Positions 25,950-41,188 of a DNA stretch of 64,000 nt are shown here, in pieces. The stretch comes from Ganoderma boninense (lineage: Eukaryota > Basidiomycota > Agaricomycetes > Polyporales > Polyporaceae). The stretch lies in the NCBI GenBank assembly GCA_002900995.3, contig CM035308.1, positions 1,860,001 through 1,924,000 of the forward strand. The letters run 5' to 3'. The notes under the pieces are model-generated. The model saw only the letters and a list, made by a program, of their open reading frames with translations. It had not been told where the DNA came from and did no database searches. The position numbers and the translations under genes are program-made. Positions within the stretch are counted from its first letter, which is position 1; each line of letters begins with the position of its first letter.

Positions 25950-26710
25950 GTGGGCGGAGGGGGCGGAGAGGGCGGTCGGAAGAGGAGGAGGGAGGGAGGG
26001 CAGGAAGATGGGCCCGTTGGATGATAGTGGCGATAGGTGGTGTATTTCTAGAAACGACTGGCGTCCTGTAGGGTTGGGTGGGACACGTACGTATATCGAG
26101 GATTCTTCGCGCTTAAGCGGGCGCCCAGAGAAGAACGAGAAGGAGAAATGGCCGTGCCGTTCGCGGAGAGGGTGCGAGAAGGCGGTGGAGGAAGAAGGAA
26201 GGGCAGGAGACTGGGCCGGTTGTAAGCGGGAATCAGGCCTAGGGTGGTCGAGCGATGTGGAGGGTGTGAACTGCGGGTGGCGAGACGCGGAGCGGGGAGG
26301 ATGATGGGATGGGGATTGTGGGCTGCGGGAGGACCGCGGCTGGGGGGAGAGATGGGAGCCAAACGCGGGCAGGGGTGGACGGCGCAGGAGGCAAAAGAGG
26401 TCGGTGACAGACGGGGAGAGCGAGGAGCATTTGCAGCGGGAGAGGCCAGAGGCAGCGACGCCGACACGCCTCGGAGTCGGAGCAGACGCGTCCGAGCGGG
26501 ACTCTCCCAGTCCCAGTCCCCCGGCCCCGGCTCCGGCGTCTTTCCCAGCCCCCAGATCCCGACAGCGAATCTTCCCACGCCATCACGCGAGATCCCGTTC
26601 GGGCAAGATCCTTTCCCCGCCCGTCTGCGCCCAACGCCACGCCCGCTCCCGCTCTCCTCCTCTCGCCTTGTCTCTCCCCGCCACGACCCCCGTCCCTCCA
26701 AAGCGGCCAG
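25950..26710. other. Bidirectional promoter region
   Basis: 760 bases between the divergent starts of the PAS protein gene and TRM61. Strand-asymmetric purine/pyrimidine tracts create long open frames on both strands (up to about 250 codons on the minus strand), but these have no recognisable domain and extreme Ser/Pro/Arg composition. I treat the region as promoter only. Confidence 0.45.
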
Positions 26711-29368
<2,658 letters not shown>

Positions 29369-29460
29369 AGTGTATAGGATGTGCCGCCGCACTGATTATA
29401 AGGGTGCTCCCAAAGCACGGCGCGTACTATAAACGACGTTACGATATAAGGATAGTGGTG

Positions 29461-32400
29461 CTAGTCTGCGATCGCCCGCCGGTAAGCGGCCTCCATCTCC
29501 TTCTCCTCCCGCACCTTTTCCGCGTCCTTCGGTTTCCGTGTCCTTAGTATGCGGGTTGAGGGCTCCGCCGGTGGCGGCGCGGCACGGGTGCGTGCTCTCT
29601 TCGTGGTGGACGGTCCAGGAGGGTTTGCTTCCCCGCCCTCTTCCTCCTCTCGATCCGAGTCGGAGTGCTCGACCTCCGATCGGGTCCGCTTCCGCGTTCG
29701 ACGGGAGGCAGCCTTCGAGGTCGACGCCGCCGATGCCTTGCCCTTGCCTCTGGTATTCGGACGGGGGGTCGAAGTGCCGCTCTTGGTCCTGCTTCTCGAA
29801 GCCCGTGTGCTCCTGCCATTCGCAGCCACTTTCTCCCCGGCAGCCAGCGGCGGGGCAGCGATCACCAGCTGTTCGTAGTCATCCACTCGGTGGTTCGTAC
29901 TCCCGTTGCGGCGCGCTGCGTCCTCGGCGAGTTCCTGCATTGTCTTGGGTGTCCGGGCTGGTGGCGGAGCGTCAACGACGACCTCTTCCATCGCATCATC
30001 ATCGTCTTCGCTCCCCGGCCCATCGACTTCCAGCTTATCGTCGACTCCCGGCAGGGATAGTAGTTCTCGCCCCTGCTCGGAGGCATCGACGTCGTCCGCA
30101 TCCTGTTCTTCGGCAGCGTCGGGAGCGAGAGCCGTAAGGATACCCGGATTCGTCGTCTGGAGCTCGCCCAGCGCCATGTGCCCAGTCGAAGCGTGCTCGA
30201 TGATCTCGTGGAGGTTCCTCGGGAGCGCGTACGGCTGCACGACGTCGTCCACGCCGACGAGGAAGCCGCCCGCAATAGGCTCCTGCCGCCCCTGCGTCTA
30301 CACATTGCAAGCCGTACAACAAGCTCGATCAGCATGTCATCGAGTTTCTGGGTTCAGATGGTACGAGCGCCGCCCGCAATCTGCCGCACCACGTCATGCC
30401 AGCCACAGTCCGCGCCGAGTACGCATGTGGGGTGGGGAGTGGGGGCACCAAACGGAAGAGACGTTACGAAACCACAGAAACGAGCGGAAGACACGAACCT
30501 CGTTCGTCAGCTGATTATCCGCCTCGGTATTGCCATCTGCCTTTGCCGCCCCTGATGTCGAGGAGGATGCGCCGGCGGCAGGCACGTTGCGGTCGGCATA
30601 CTGTTCGATCAGCCGCTGCCGAATTCGCAGACCCTGGACGAGCTTGGTCCACCGCTTGAGCACCTGCTCCTGCCGTTTTGCTTGGCGCTTCTCCTCAGCG
30701 TCTTGCTCTGCCTCCCAGTAGGCCTGCGAGTGGCGAGGAAGAGTTTGGATTGGTGGACGAGTTTCGTAATATGGTTCGCGCGGAGAGGCGTATACGGCAT
30801 CAGTCAGCGATGATCGTCTCAAAGCGTTAGAACGCATGCGGGTGTACGGCACGCCTGGATGACGCACCTCCAGGAGTACAGACTCGTTTTCAGCAGCGAT
30901 AACGATACCGGTAACAACAGGGAAGGCCCTTCGCTTCTTGAACTCGAAGCCGGTCTGTAGATGCCCCGTGAGATGTGAGGTGTGGACTGAATGAGGCGAG
31001 AGCGCGTACGACTGCTTCCGCAAAGTCAAGGCCGAGCTGGCGGGCGATCTTCGCGGTCCCCTTGACTGTCGATGAGCGTCAGCGAGTTGTTCGTCTCGGA
31101 CACGTGTGATGCGCCACAAGGGAAGCAAGAAGAGGTTGCGGCGATTCAAAGGAGCGAGCATACACACAGGGAATGTGGACCGCGCCGGCAGGGAGCATGG
31201 AGGGAACATAAAGGTCAAGATTCCCAAAGTCGTTCTTCGGAACTTTCCCCTGTGTGTGTGACGATCAGACAACATGCATCCCCACCCACCGAGCAGAAGG
31301 AAAGGAAAACACGCGAAGATGAGCGCCGCGGCATTCCACAGAGACACAGATCGGAACTTACATCGACGACCGGCGGGGGCTTGTACAGTTCCGTCTGATG
31401 TACAGCATACAGACCTTGCATGATACCCTCCTCAGCCGCGAAACCTCCGTTCTCCACGTTTCCATTGTCCACGTCCACAGCGAGCATTCCAGTCTCGTCG
31501 AGACCCTTTGCCGACAACGCAGATTTGGACGTTGAGGTACGATCGCGCTGGTCTGCGAGTGCCATCTCGATCGCTCGTTTCTTGTTGACGGTCACGGCAC
31601 GCTGCTTTACCCACTTGAGAGGCTGCGCACCAGAGATAACCGTCCTGCCCTGGCGCATCCAGTTCTCCGCGGTCTTGAGCTGCAGAACGTTCCCCCGCGG
31701 GTACACCGGCTCCCCGCGGAACTTCCCAAGCTCAACAGGAGGTTCGACCACCTCGTCGCGCTTCAGATGCCGTTCGAGAACGTAGAGCGGGTGGTCCTTG
31801 AACCCGACCATCGTCGTCGGCATCGCCTCGGTCATTTGGTTTGCCTGGAGCTCCTCATCTTCCAGGTCATCGCGTTGCTGCGCCAGCCCAAAGTTCAGAA
31901 ACCGTGGGGCCCGAAGAGAAGCAGTCAACAACATACCAGGCGGTACGGCCGTGTGATCATCCTGCATATGCGCTCCCACCACTCGCGCCGCCCCTTCCCG
32001 CCCTGTTGTACCTTTGCGACCTTCGCGCCGAACTCGCGAGCATACCGCGGCGTGACATCTCGCGCGAACCCGTCCTCCTCGAACGCGAGCACGTACACCA
32101 TCCGGTTCTCGACACGCACCGGTCGCCGCCTGTCCGGCTTCGTGGCGGCGTTGGGGTTCGGGGTCGGGTCGAACGCCTTACGTTTGTTGACGATGACGCG
32201 GATGGGATCGACGGGGATCCAGCGCGCGTCGGCACGCGAGAACACCTCAGTCCAGAAGACTGGCGCGGTTGTCGTCGGGTCCGGGGTGCGCTCTCCTACG
32301 GATGGGCTGGTCAACATTTACGCATATATTCGCAGGGAAGCCGCTCACGTCGGGGACGCTCCGGCTCTGCTGTAGCACCCCAGTTCTGCTTGCTCTTTCG

Positions 32401-33650
32401 CAACTTGATGACTGGGGTTGCCTTCTGCTTCCCCTTGCTCTTACCGTTCGGCGCAGGGCTCGCGGTCTTCGCTGATTGACCATTTGCGCGATGCGGTGAC
32501 CGACCTCTCGAGCCGCCACCAGCAGGCGAGCTAGGGATGTCGACCGCTTCCATGTCGTCATCCTCGTCCTTGTCCTGCTCGTTCGAAGCATCTGGCTTCG
32601 CCTGCCCCTTGCCCTGAGCGTTCGTCTCTGCCCCCGCCGCCTTCTTTTTCTTCTTCCCAGTCGGTTTCGGTTTGCCCACGCCTGCCTGCCACGGCACGCT
32701 CTGCAGGCTCACGACAAGGCGCGCAGGGATGCCGAGCGCGCGACACAGTGCCGTGAACAGCTGCGCGCTCGTGTCGCGCGACCCCCGCCACATGAGCGCG
32801 TGCTTCATGAGGCTTTTCGCGCTCCTTATCCGCTCGCCCTCCACCCCGTACCTCTCCTCGTCGTCTTCCTCGTCGTCGCTTTCCTCCACCGCGCGCGCTT
32901 TGCCCTTTCCCTTCGGATCGGGTGGAGGGGTGGGGTTGGGGTTGGGGAGGCTGCGCTGGACGTCATGGAAGGTGCGCGAACGAAGGTGACCGGAGGGGAC
33001 GACGTCAAAGGAGGAGGCCCACCAATCTGCAAGGCGTGTAATCGCAGACTCGAAGAGGCGGCCGCGTTTAGCGGCCTCGGGCACGAGCGACTTGTGAATC
33101 ATCGCAAACGCGTTCTGGTGCACGAGCGGGGTGAGAGACATGAGACGCGCCTGAGAGGGAGCCATGATAGAGGGCGAAGCGGGGAAATAAGGGCGTGCAT
33201 AGCATGGGTTAATAAATGAGAATTGAGGAGGAGATACGGATGAACATGAAGTGGGGAGACGTACATGGAGAAGCGGGTCGTTTATCCATTGGTTGCGTAC
33301 TTTGGCATTTGTGAGGAGGGCGACAGTGTGGATCTTGTGGCAGTCGAGGCGAACCGCGCGTTCTGCTGCCAGCTGTACTGCTCTCTCATTCTTCCTAATT
33401 GTTAAGAAGGAGCTCATCAATCTTGTGAGGACCCGTAATATCGCAGATACGCACTTTGGGCCCTTCCGTTTTCCCAGAGTCTTGATGGTGATCTCCAAGT
33501 GCGGCCTCTCTGACGATCCCTCCTGCAAGTCGTCATAGTAGTCGTGCACGTCGGGAGTTGGAGTGGTAGACGAAGAGGGCTGGACATCTTCAAGTGGAAA
33601 CGCTTGTGCAACCTGGACTTCCTCCCAGTCGAAGTCATCCTCGCTTTCCT
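29461..33650 (-). CDS. RAD4: Rad4/XPC-type nucleotide-excision-repair protein
   Basis: XPC/Rad4 detects helix-distorting DNA damage and starts global nucleotide-excision repair with Rad23. The minus strand encodes, in order: an acidic N-terminus (SEDDFDWEEVQVAQAFPLED); ERAVRLDCHKIHTVALLTNA; the transglutaminase-like region with SLMKHALMWRGSRDTSAQLF and ALGIPARLVVSLQSVPW; a long Lys/Ser-rich insert (about 32700-32350); PVFWTEVFSRADARWIPVDP; and the beta-hairpin domains with FKDHPLYVLERHLKRDEVVE, GEPVYPRGNVLQLKTAENW, GKVPKNDFGNLDLYVPSMLP and FEFKKRRAFPVVTGIVIAA. An unusually long C-terminal tail (to 29461) is acidic, then rich in Arg/Lys/Ser. Introns are short. The first exon was not resolved: a stop lies just upstream of the acidic N-terminus at about 33655, so a further 5' exon up to about 33800-34020 is likely. 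Rad4 and XPC are the same family; the yeast symbol is used. Confidence 0.87.
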
Positions 33651-34803
33651 CACCATAGAGAGAGAGAGAATGTCAGTGTTCATCCAGGATTCGAGTGCGG
33701 AGTTGAGGCTAGGGCTGCTTGAGGTCGGTCTGTTGCCAAGGTCACCCACTGTCAGTGTGGCCCGGGCCAGGTTGTGTTGAGTTCGTCCCTGCAATGAGGT
33801 TGCCTCAATTGATTAGAATTGGCTGGGTAGGCAGTTTTCCATTCGCAGGCACAAGGAGCGGGGTAGAGCCCTGCTGGAGGGGCACTGTCTGAGAGAGAAG
33901 GGAGAGACAACGAGGAAGGAGCAGCTCACCAGTCCTCGATGGCGGGGCCAGGGACTCGGAGCGCCGGTGAGTGGGGCCGCGTTGCTGACTCAGGACGCGA
34001 TGTGACAGCAATCCCATGACTTGAGTCACGTCGCACTTGTGACACAGACCTCAGGACTCATTCGAGGAGACGGACATTGTCCAGCCCAAGGCACCTCCAA
34101 GTCGACATTAGGGGCAGTCTCCTTCGATTACAGCCCCCTTTCGCTCCATGATATATGCTCTGAATCTCTCGCTATAAGCGGCCGTTATTCTCATCGATTT
34201 CATTTTCATACCCTTGCCACAGACCACGAATGCACTTCTCCGGCGGACCGACTTCCTGTTCAATGCTCCATGTACGCATGCAGCGAACGACCCAGAAACC
34301 CCCGCCTCCATTCGCTGAGTCTTATTTTCCTAGATCTGATGCCTTCGCACGCTCAAGGACCGGGCCGACTCCCTGCGGTGAAGATTCCTTCAGTAGTGGC
34401 CGTGGCGTGGGCTGGTGCAGGGTAACTAAACAACTCCATTCAAGAAGCAGGTATTCTATTGGTGTTTCTGCATATCTCATCAGAAATGGACTGAATACGG
34501 TGTGGCGTTACCCCATAATCTCTTGCAAAACTTTGAAAGCCCATCCATATTCAGCAAGACGATGCCCTCCTTGGTTCAAGAGGGCAGAAAACTGACATCC
34601 ACATCACCCATAGAAATTTACCCGCGTGTCCGTCGGATGAACGACCAGGCACGTCATCATGCATCCATGTATCATGGCTATGTGGTCGTGCGGCGGAGGA
34701 CTGCCTTGCACAGGCCCGAGTCCCTATATATGCGACATGTATCCTTGCTCAGTAGCGTGCAACTATACAGCTTCCGCCAACAAAGCCGCCTTTTACTCCT
34801 ACC
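33651..34803. other. Intergenic, may hold the first exon of the Rad4 gene
   Basis: About 1.15 kb between the divergent Rad4-type gene and the plus-strand seven-TM gene. The left part probably contains the missing Rad4 5' exon; a frame starting MGLLSHRVLSQQRG near 34014 on the minus strand is one candidate, without family support. Nothing else was recognised. Confidence 0.4.
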
Positions 34804-36711
34804 ATGGATGTCACAGGGCACCCGCATGTGCACAACGCCTTCGAAACAATCCTGGCCAGTAACATCGTCGGTTCCGTGTATGTGCCTTCTCAATACACTC
34901 ACTGCCGCAGATAGATTTTTCAACTGATTGTATACTAGTATTTATGGTATCACTGCACACCAGACGTACCGGTTTTTCCGGCTGTATCCTTATGACGGTT
35001 GGGGCACGAAACTGCTAGTAAGTCCCCATAGTACTCCTGGGATGTACGCCTTCGAGATCTCACCACAGCCTGCGTAGATCCTTGTGCTCCTGTAGGTATC
35101 CATGTTCAGAATTTCTGCAAATACTAGAGGGCATTGTACTCCAGAGCCTTGGACACCCTGCACCTCGTAGAAAGCGTGCATACGTGGTACGCTTGCAGCA
35201 CACTTGCCCGAAACCCCATGCTGACCGGATCTGTTAGCTATTATTACCTCGTCCAGAACTCCTATACACCCTTGTCTCTCTTGTCTGGAACTTGGTGAGT
35301 CACCCATTTCGCATCTAATGTGAGTCGCAGTATACGATGACCTTCGCGGAATAGGTCTGCACGGGTGGGTATATAGTATGGCGTGAGATTGTCTACAGTA
35401 GTTCAGTAGTCTAACACTCTGTACTGCAGCTTTTATCTCCGACTATGGTACGTATCCGATGGCATGAACACACAGCCATTATATGCTTAGTTTACCACCC
35501 TATTAGGGCGTCATTGTCTTTCTAACGCAAGGGTGAGTTGCACATCTGTCTATGAGCCCTGAACTTCACCAACTCAGAGAGATTACTAGATTCTACATCC
35601 GACGCCTGTATATTTGTAAGTTCATAACCATAACCCCCTGGTTTTGCCTAAACTACTTATACAGTGAACCAATACCACTCCCGGATTGCAATTGGTTTGG
35701 TGAGAGTGTCCTCAACAAGTACAAGTAGGGGCTCCGCTGAACCTGCTCAATACATAGATACCCCTCATGTTGACGACATTAGGTAAATATTCCAACACTC
35801 TCTTATTGTTGAGCTAATCAGTCTTCTATAGGGTTCTCCATCGGTAAGCATACACGTTAAAATTTAAGCCCCCAAGGTTTGACTTTTCCGGCATCGCCGC
35901 AGCTGCTGGAATGGAAAGGTCAGGATACTTCATTAAACTTTGGATCGCAATTTGAGAAGAAATTGTATCTGAATGTTTACCTCTGAGATTGTAGTTTCGA
36001 GCAGATTACATTTGCCAGGTGGAATGGCGAATTAGTATGTCACTCTGCTTCAACCAATCAGGGACCCCCGCTGATATACAGCCTTATGCACCACAGTGGC
36101 TCGACATTGCATCCCTAGCGATAGCAGTGGTCACTGACATTGTTCTTGCCACGATCCTTGTGACTGTGCTCTACCGAAGTCGTGTCATCTCCTTGAGGTC
36201 CGTTGCATTCATTCATCTAGATGACAATTGGCTCTCTCACAGAGGCTCGATTATGTTCGAAGCCTCACCCCCGTTCTAGACTTGGTAATGTGCTACACAA
36301 TCAACACTTGTGCGTGCCTATTCGATTCCTCCTTGCCTGGTCTTCAAAAGCCTCTTTGTATCTATGTGTATAGGCGTTCTCACCAGGTATATCGCCATGA
36401 CCATTGCATTTGTAGTTTTGTATTCGCACTGCTCATAACTCCCCAGTGCCTTGAACGTGGCAGCTCTCATCTTTGTAAGTCTAAAATAGTTTCCCTCGTG
36501 CTGCTCAATTTGACTTGTGTACTAATGAATGTTCCCCGCATTCAGATGTGGGCTTTTGGCAAGCAGAGCCTTATCAGATGTGAGTAGTTGAATTGTGACC
36601 CACTTTCTTAGGCTTCCGAGTCATCGGGTTAATTTCCACCTTGTGCCAGCGTATCCTACTACAGTGGTGGCTCTGTGCGTCTGTTACATCGTGATTAGGC
36701 GGACTGTCTGA
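34804..36711 (+). CDS. DUF6534-type seven-TM protein C
   Basis: The plus-strand member of the same family as genes A and B. Exon 1 (34804-34877) encodes MDVTGHPHVHNAFETILASN and IVGSV. Exon 2 (34939-35017) gives IYGITAHQTYRFFRLYPYDG. Then ILVLL joins LALDTLHLVESVHTW, then CYYYLVQNSYTPLSLLSGTW, then FYLRLWYGVIVFLTQ. The sixth helix is WLDIASLAIAVVTDIVLATI followed by LVTVLYRSR, and the family signature LTPVLDLVMCYTINT follows. The last exons read FGKQSLIR and SYPTTVVALCVCYIVIRR with a stop at 36709-36711. Some small exons between 35520 and 35990 were not resolved. No MITE is present and no frameshift was detected in the exons read. Intron 1 is in the same place and phase as in genes A and B, which supports common descent. 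Confidence 0.6.
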
Positions 36712-37327
36712 CCACAAGTCTATGCTAGATTGAATTCAAGGAGGTTTCTGGCGGAGCGCAGCTCAGTTAACATGATGGGGCCCTTCGTGCAGTCTGACAC
36801 CCTGGAATTCTCAAGCCACTTGAGAAGGAACATCTCGCCAGTCTGATTCCCACAAGTGAGTGTGTGGCTCCCCATGGTCGGACGTGAAAATGACTAATAT
36901 GTGTCTTTACGTTTTGTATTGGCCTCAATCTGGCAGCACCAGGCGGGACAGCGCAGTACTGGAGCTTGCCTCATAGGCAGCAATAGAGAGCATTAGGCGT
37001 GGAGGTTCACCTGGCTTGCCGAACAACTGGGATGATGGCGGAAATGGTATGATGTTATTTGTTAGAGGGGTCATCAATCATGCACCGTGCGTTCTTCAAG
37101 GTGTTTGCAACGCATGTTTGGTTTGCGAGGCTGTTGCCAGTGCATTAGCCTGACACCTGAGCGTATAGCGCAAAGACAGGCAGGTTTCAAACCCATCCAC
37201 ACCCTGCGACTCGCTGTTGCAGTCAGCCTCCCTAAACCGAGTGTCCTACAGTGGTTGTATCCCTATGCTCTCCTACACGCATCCCAACATTATTCTCCGT
37301 ACTGCTGTGCAGTACATCTTGATCGCT
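36712..37327. other. Intergenic, nothing recognised
   Basis: 616 bases between two plus-strand genes. No domain, repeat or clear promoter motif was seen. Confidence 0.45.
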
Positions 37328-38279
37328 ATGTCTTCTTCTACGCCCTCTAGCACCATCTCCTCCTCGTGCTTCCCGGAGAAGCTCGAAACGTGTCTTAGTA
37401 AGCTCGTCACCACTGATTTCAAACCAGAAACACTACGAATTTCCTTCCAGGCGACGAGGTCTGCAACCGCGACCCCCTCCCGTCCTCCCGGTCATCCATC
37501 GACTGCGCAGACGACGTTGGGCACGATTTCTACGGCCACCTCGATCCAACCAAGAGCGACGACAATGCCAGCGACGACAACGAATCCGCTGCCAGTCGCA
37601 CTGGCGTGCGAGCAAGAGGTTTATCGATCGACCGGTTCTTCGCCTCTGATGTTCGCGCGTTCAGCGAAGGTGGCTCCTCGCTGAGCGCGATGGCCGACGA
37701 AGACGAGAGCGGGGATGAAGATGACGGTGACAATGAAGTCTGCGACGATGACAACCAGTTCGAGTCAAACGATACTCGTAGCCTCTTCCACCGCATCCTC
37801 TCTAGCGGCAGCGCCGCGAGCCGGTACAGAGTTGCCTTGGTTCCATCCCTGGGTGCGATTGCAGAAGACGAGTCCGAGTTGGGGCTTGGGGACGATAACG
37901 ACTCAGAGGGGGTCGACTGTTCCCTGACCGACCCCAGCTCCCCCGGATCCGATTTCTTTGGATGGGAGACATCCTCTTCGGTCGCCTTCAGCATCGCCGA
38001 CCTGGAAGACTTCGACTCGATTCAGTTGTCTGTGGCCTCTTTCCCAACACTGGAGGAGGGCGAGCAACCGAGAGCGGACGATGACCCCGGCTTTGGCTGG
38101 GTCTGGATCGAGGTTGAAGACGGCGAAGCCGATGAGACGCAGCCTGTCCCGCTGGCGCGTTCTTGCGAGGTGAGCCTGTCTCTTTTTCAGCGTTGTCCAG
38201 GCTGCGAGCCTGATGTAACACTTGCCAGGCTCAGGAATGGCGTTGGCATCGGGCCATCCGGAAGTTCTTTTCTCTGTAA
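37328..38279 (+). CDS. Acidic protein of unknown function
   Basis: Three exons (37328-37397, 37451-38169, 38229-38279) sum to 840 nt, encoding 279 residues from MSSSTPSSTISSSCFPEKLE to the basic end EAQEWRWHRAIRKFFSL. The body is strongly acidic (DNASDDNESAAS; DEDESGDEDDGDNEVCDDDN) with hydrophobic islands (LSIDRFFASDVRAFSEG; FHRILSSGS; WVWIEVEDGE). It is probably largely disordered. There is no signal peptide or membrane segment. The WxWHRAIRKFF end looks like an amphipathic helix or docking motif. I do not recognise the family; a nuclear or regulatory role is only a guess from composition. Confidence 0.65.
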
Positions 38280-39382
38280 ATGTTAGATTGTGTGGACTTA
38301 TGGAGAGAGAGGTGCAGGACTGAAGAGGATGGCGTAGGTGAGCGGTGGGGTGGCGACTCGCGGTGCACGAACGCCATGGCGCCTAGATCTCCTCCGTACT
38401 CGCCAGTGGAGCTTAGCAGGACTGAAGTTGCTCTTGTTTGTGGACTCTCGGACCTGGTATCCGCCGTCACCGGATTTACGTCTGTAGTCAGTGCACAAGG
38501 GCTTCGGAGTAGCTGCGGAGGTACCATAGCGTGTTGCTTCAAGTAGTGAAGAGTACATAACGTGCACTGGGAGGTGTGGCATGCGCGGGTGACCAACGAC
38601 AAGCCGACCTTACGAACGTTTCCATAGCACAGTGAGTAGTTGAATAAGAACTTCGGGGGCAGTCAGTTCGAAGACGCGGAGAGTAACTGGACGGCTCAGT
38701 CGTCACTAGTGTGGTGGAGAGGAGACCAAGGAGTGTTCGAACTCACCGTGGCCGTTTGAGGCGGACCGAGATCACCAAGGTCACTAAACTCTTCACAGAT
38801 CACGGTATCCATCTCCCTCAAACCATCGTACGCCGGAATAGTAGCCGACACCTCCGTGGCCGCAGTGTCCTTTCAAAATATTCGAGCTCAAGCTCAAGCG
38901 CTGAGAGACGATGGCAGCCTGGATGGATCCATCGCTGCAGCAGACAAGGGACATGGTGAGGCGGATGTTTTTGTCGGCGTCGACGGACTCTTAGCCTTGG
39001 GGATGCAGGTGTCTTGGCTATTCCACTTCCCAGGCACGTCGACATCCCACAGACCAGTACTAAGGACGAGTACTCCGAGTGAGAAAATGGGGGTCTAGAA
39101 ACATAAAGGCTAATAAACAGAATAGCAAGAAATCCTACATGTCCCTTGTGGCTTGTGCAAGGGGCAGTACTCGAGATGAGAAGGGACCAATGACCGACCA
39201 TGGGGGCCCAAGGAGAGGCAGTTTCAAGCGTCTATCGGACGAGTCTCGGGCAAGCCTCGGATGACGGCATTATGGGGTAAGCGCGCGTGAGCGGTTCTCG
39301 CCGAGTTGCAGGACCGCAACATGCGCGATACGCGTTGGGCGTGACGACCATTGACTTCCTCCTCCTCGGTGCTCCTCTCGCC
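38280..39382. other. Intergenic, nothing recognised
   Basis: 1.1 kb between plus-strand genes. Short frames on both strands without domains. C/T-rich sequence directly precedes the next ATG. Confidence 0.45.
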
Positions 39383-40153
39383 ATGGCTTCTAGGCTCGCT
39401 TCACGTTCATTCTCTCTGGCCAAGGCCGCGCCCCAACGGTCCTCAACTCGCCTACTCTCAACCACGCGGGTCGTGCGTCAGGAGACCTCACCCAACTTGG
39501 GTTCTGTTCCCCCAGCGCCGAAGCCTGTCGGTGCATTCCGCGGAGGGTCCGTCAACTATGTATGCTTTGTTCAAAGTGGCTTTTTATGCTGATATATGCG
39601 TCGGTCTAGTGTCGTGGGGTTCTTGTTTGGGTTCTCGCTGGCCTCCTCCCTAGCTGCATATCATTTGCTTGAAGAATACAAGCTGGCTTCGGCTGCCTTG
39701 CAGTCCAGCGTAGAGGAGCTTCAGATGAGCACACAAAAGGTACATACACTTTCATCTTTCTGTGATGTGCATGATGCCAATACCCTTTGTCAGGTTTCCG
39801 CTCATGTCAGGAGGATTGAAGCAGTGGAGAAGGAGCTGAAGGCGCTGAGCGAGTCCTCCGCTTCAAAGGAAGATATCTCTCGCGTGCGTGCGGAGGTGAA
39901 GAAGCTGTACGATGGATTGCACGTCGGTAAGTTTGTACTGATATTACCAATCCTGACATGGCTCTGCTTGTTAAATGCACTACCATTTTCGCTGTGCTTA
40001 GAATTCCTTGATTTACGAGCACATGTGTGGGGCATCCGTGAGTATATTCCGCTCCGAGAAAATGGATTGATTGTTTACTGGTCCGCTCCAATGATAGAAC
40101 AAGACCTACATGCTCTGTCCAAGAAGGAAGGTACCACCGTTCGTATTGTATAG
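39383..40153 (+). CDS. Small mitochondrial membrane-anchored coiled-coil protein
   Basis: Five exons (39383-39546, 39610-39739, 39794-39926, 40002-40037, 40098-40153) sum to 519 nt, or 172 residues. The N-terminus MASRLASRSFSLAKAAPQRS is rich in Arg and Ser without acidic residues, as in mitochondrial presequences (RLLSTTRVVRQE may hold the cleavage site). One membrane helix follows, GFLFGFSLASSLAAYHLL, then a long heptad-type helix (EEYKLASAALQSSVEEL; RIEAVEKELKALSES; DISRVRAEVKKLYDGL) ending DLRAHVWGIQQDLHALSKKE. The topology suggests an inner-membrane protein with a coiled coil in the intermembrane space or matrix. I do not know the family name or function. Confidence 0.7.
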
Positions 40154-41188
40154 ACCAATAGATGGCTTGTCCGCTGTGACATTGCACTGGTTCCTTCAAG
40201 GTGCCACACGCTCCTGAACTTGCTTGCAACTAATGATACCGATTGTCAGCCCATGACACGAACTGGGGTACTTCTGCTGTGACTAAATGCCTCCGAACCC
40301 GAGTTCACCGCGCACGGTTTGCACGGTGCTGAATGGTCGGGAAAAACCAGACTCCTTAGGACCAGCCTCAAGACGCAAGTGAGACATGCGCGGGAATCTT
40401 CCTTCACCTCACACGAATATCGGCGTTGTCTGAATCACCGCAAAGAAGGCGCCATCCGACCATGACCTGGGACCTCGGTTTGACCATTTGGGCTGTCGGC
40501 TGGGAAGACGATGTACCGCCGGCAATGCCATTGGAATGCCTGCGACGAACGCAAAACGCCTTGCTTGTTCCTAGCACAATTACGGCGCCAGGTACGCTCA
40601 TCGACGGAAACTTCTCCATCCGCAAGCCCAATCCCTGTGTCGAGCGGGCCGCTGGAATCCGGGCTAAGTATATGCGAAGGCGAGGAGCCGGATAGGGCAG
40701 GTCACTTGCCGCAATTGATTCCAGTTGCCATGAGGGAGACACCAGGACAACACTTCCGTCGGGAGCAGAGCGGTCGAAGTTCTGTTAGAAAACATATCAC
40801 CTGGAATCTCTCACCGTGATTTCATTCAATTTCCGTGCGCCCTCGGGACATGTTGTGCTCCCATGCAACATGGCAACAGCCACGATCCGTCCACGTTGCG
40901 GCCGCTTGGGCGAGCTATGACAAACGGTCGGTTTCTGACCCCGGGATATAAAGGCGTGAGGTCTTCGGAGGACGATCTTCATTCCGCTCACTCACCAGCC
41001 AAGACCGGGTCTTGACTCTTCCTGTTCTTGCCCTTCCTTGTGAGTTCTCCCAGTGTCTTTGCCACTGGTTGCCTCGAAGTCCTTGCTGATAAAATCTGCG
41101 GCCCTTTTGGCAGGTCGCTGGCGCACTTTCCTTTCTGACTTCGTCGATACAACCGCACCGGTCAGGTCACCGCACATCGCTTTCATCA
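40154..41188. other. Intergenic and promoter of secreted-protein gene
   Basis: 1.0 kb. It contains a TATA box at 40947-40953 followed by a C/T-rich leader. The leader of about 200 bases might contain an intron. No other gene was recognised. Confidence 0.45.
40947..40953 (+). promoter_or_regulatory. TATA box of secreted-protein gene
   Basis: TATAAAG in the context CCGGGATATAAAGGCG lies 236 bases upstream of the ATG at 41189. The long distance fits an extended 5' leader. The call rests on sequence only. Confidence 0.45.
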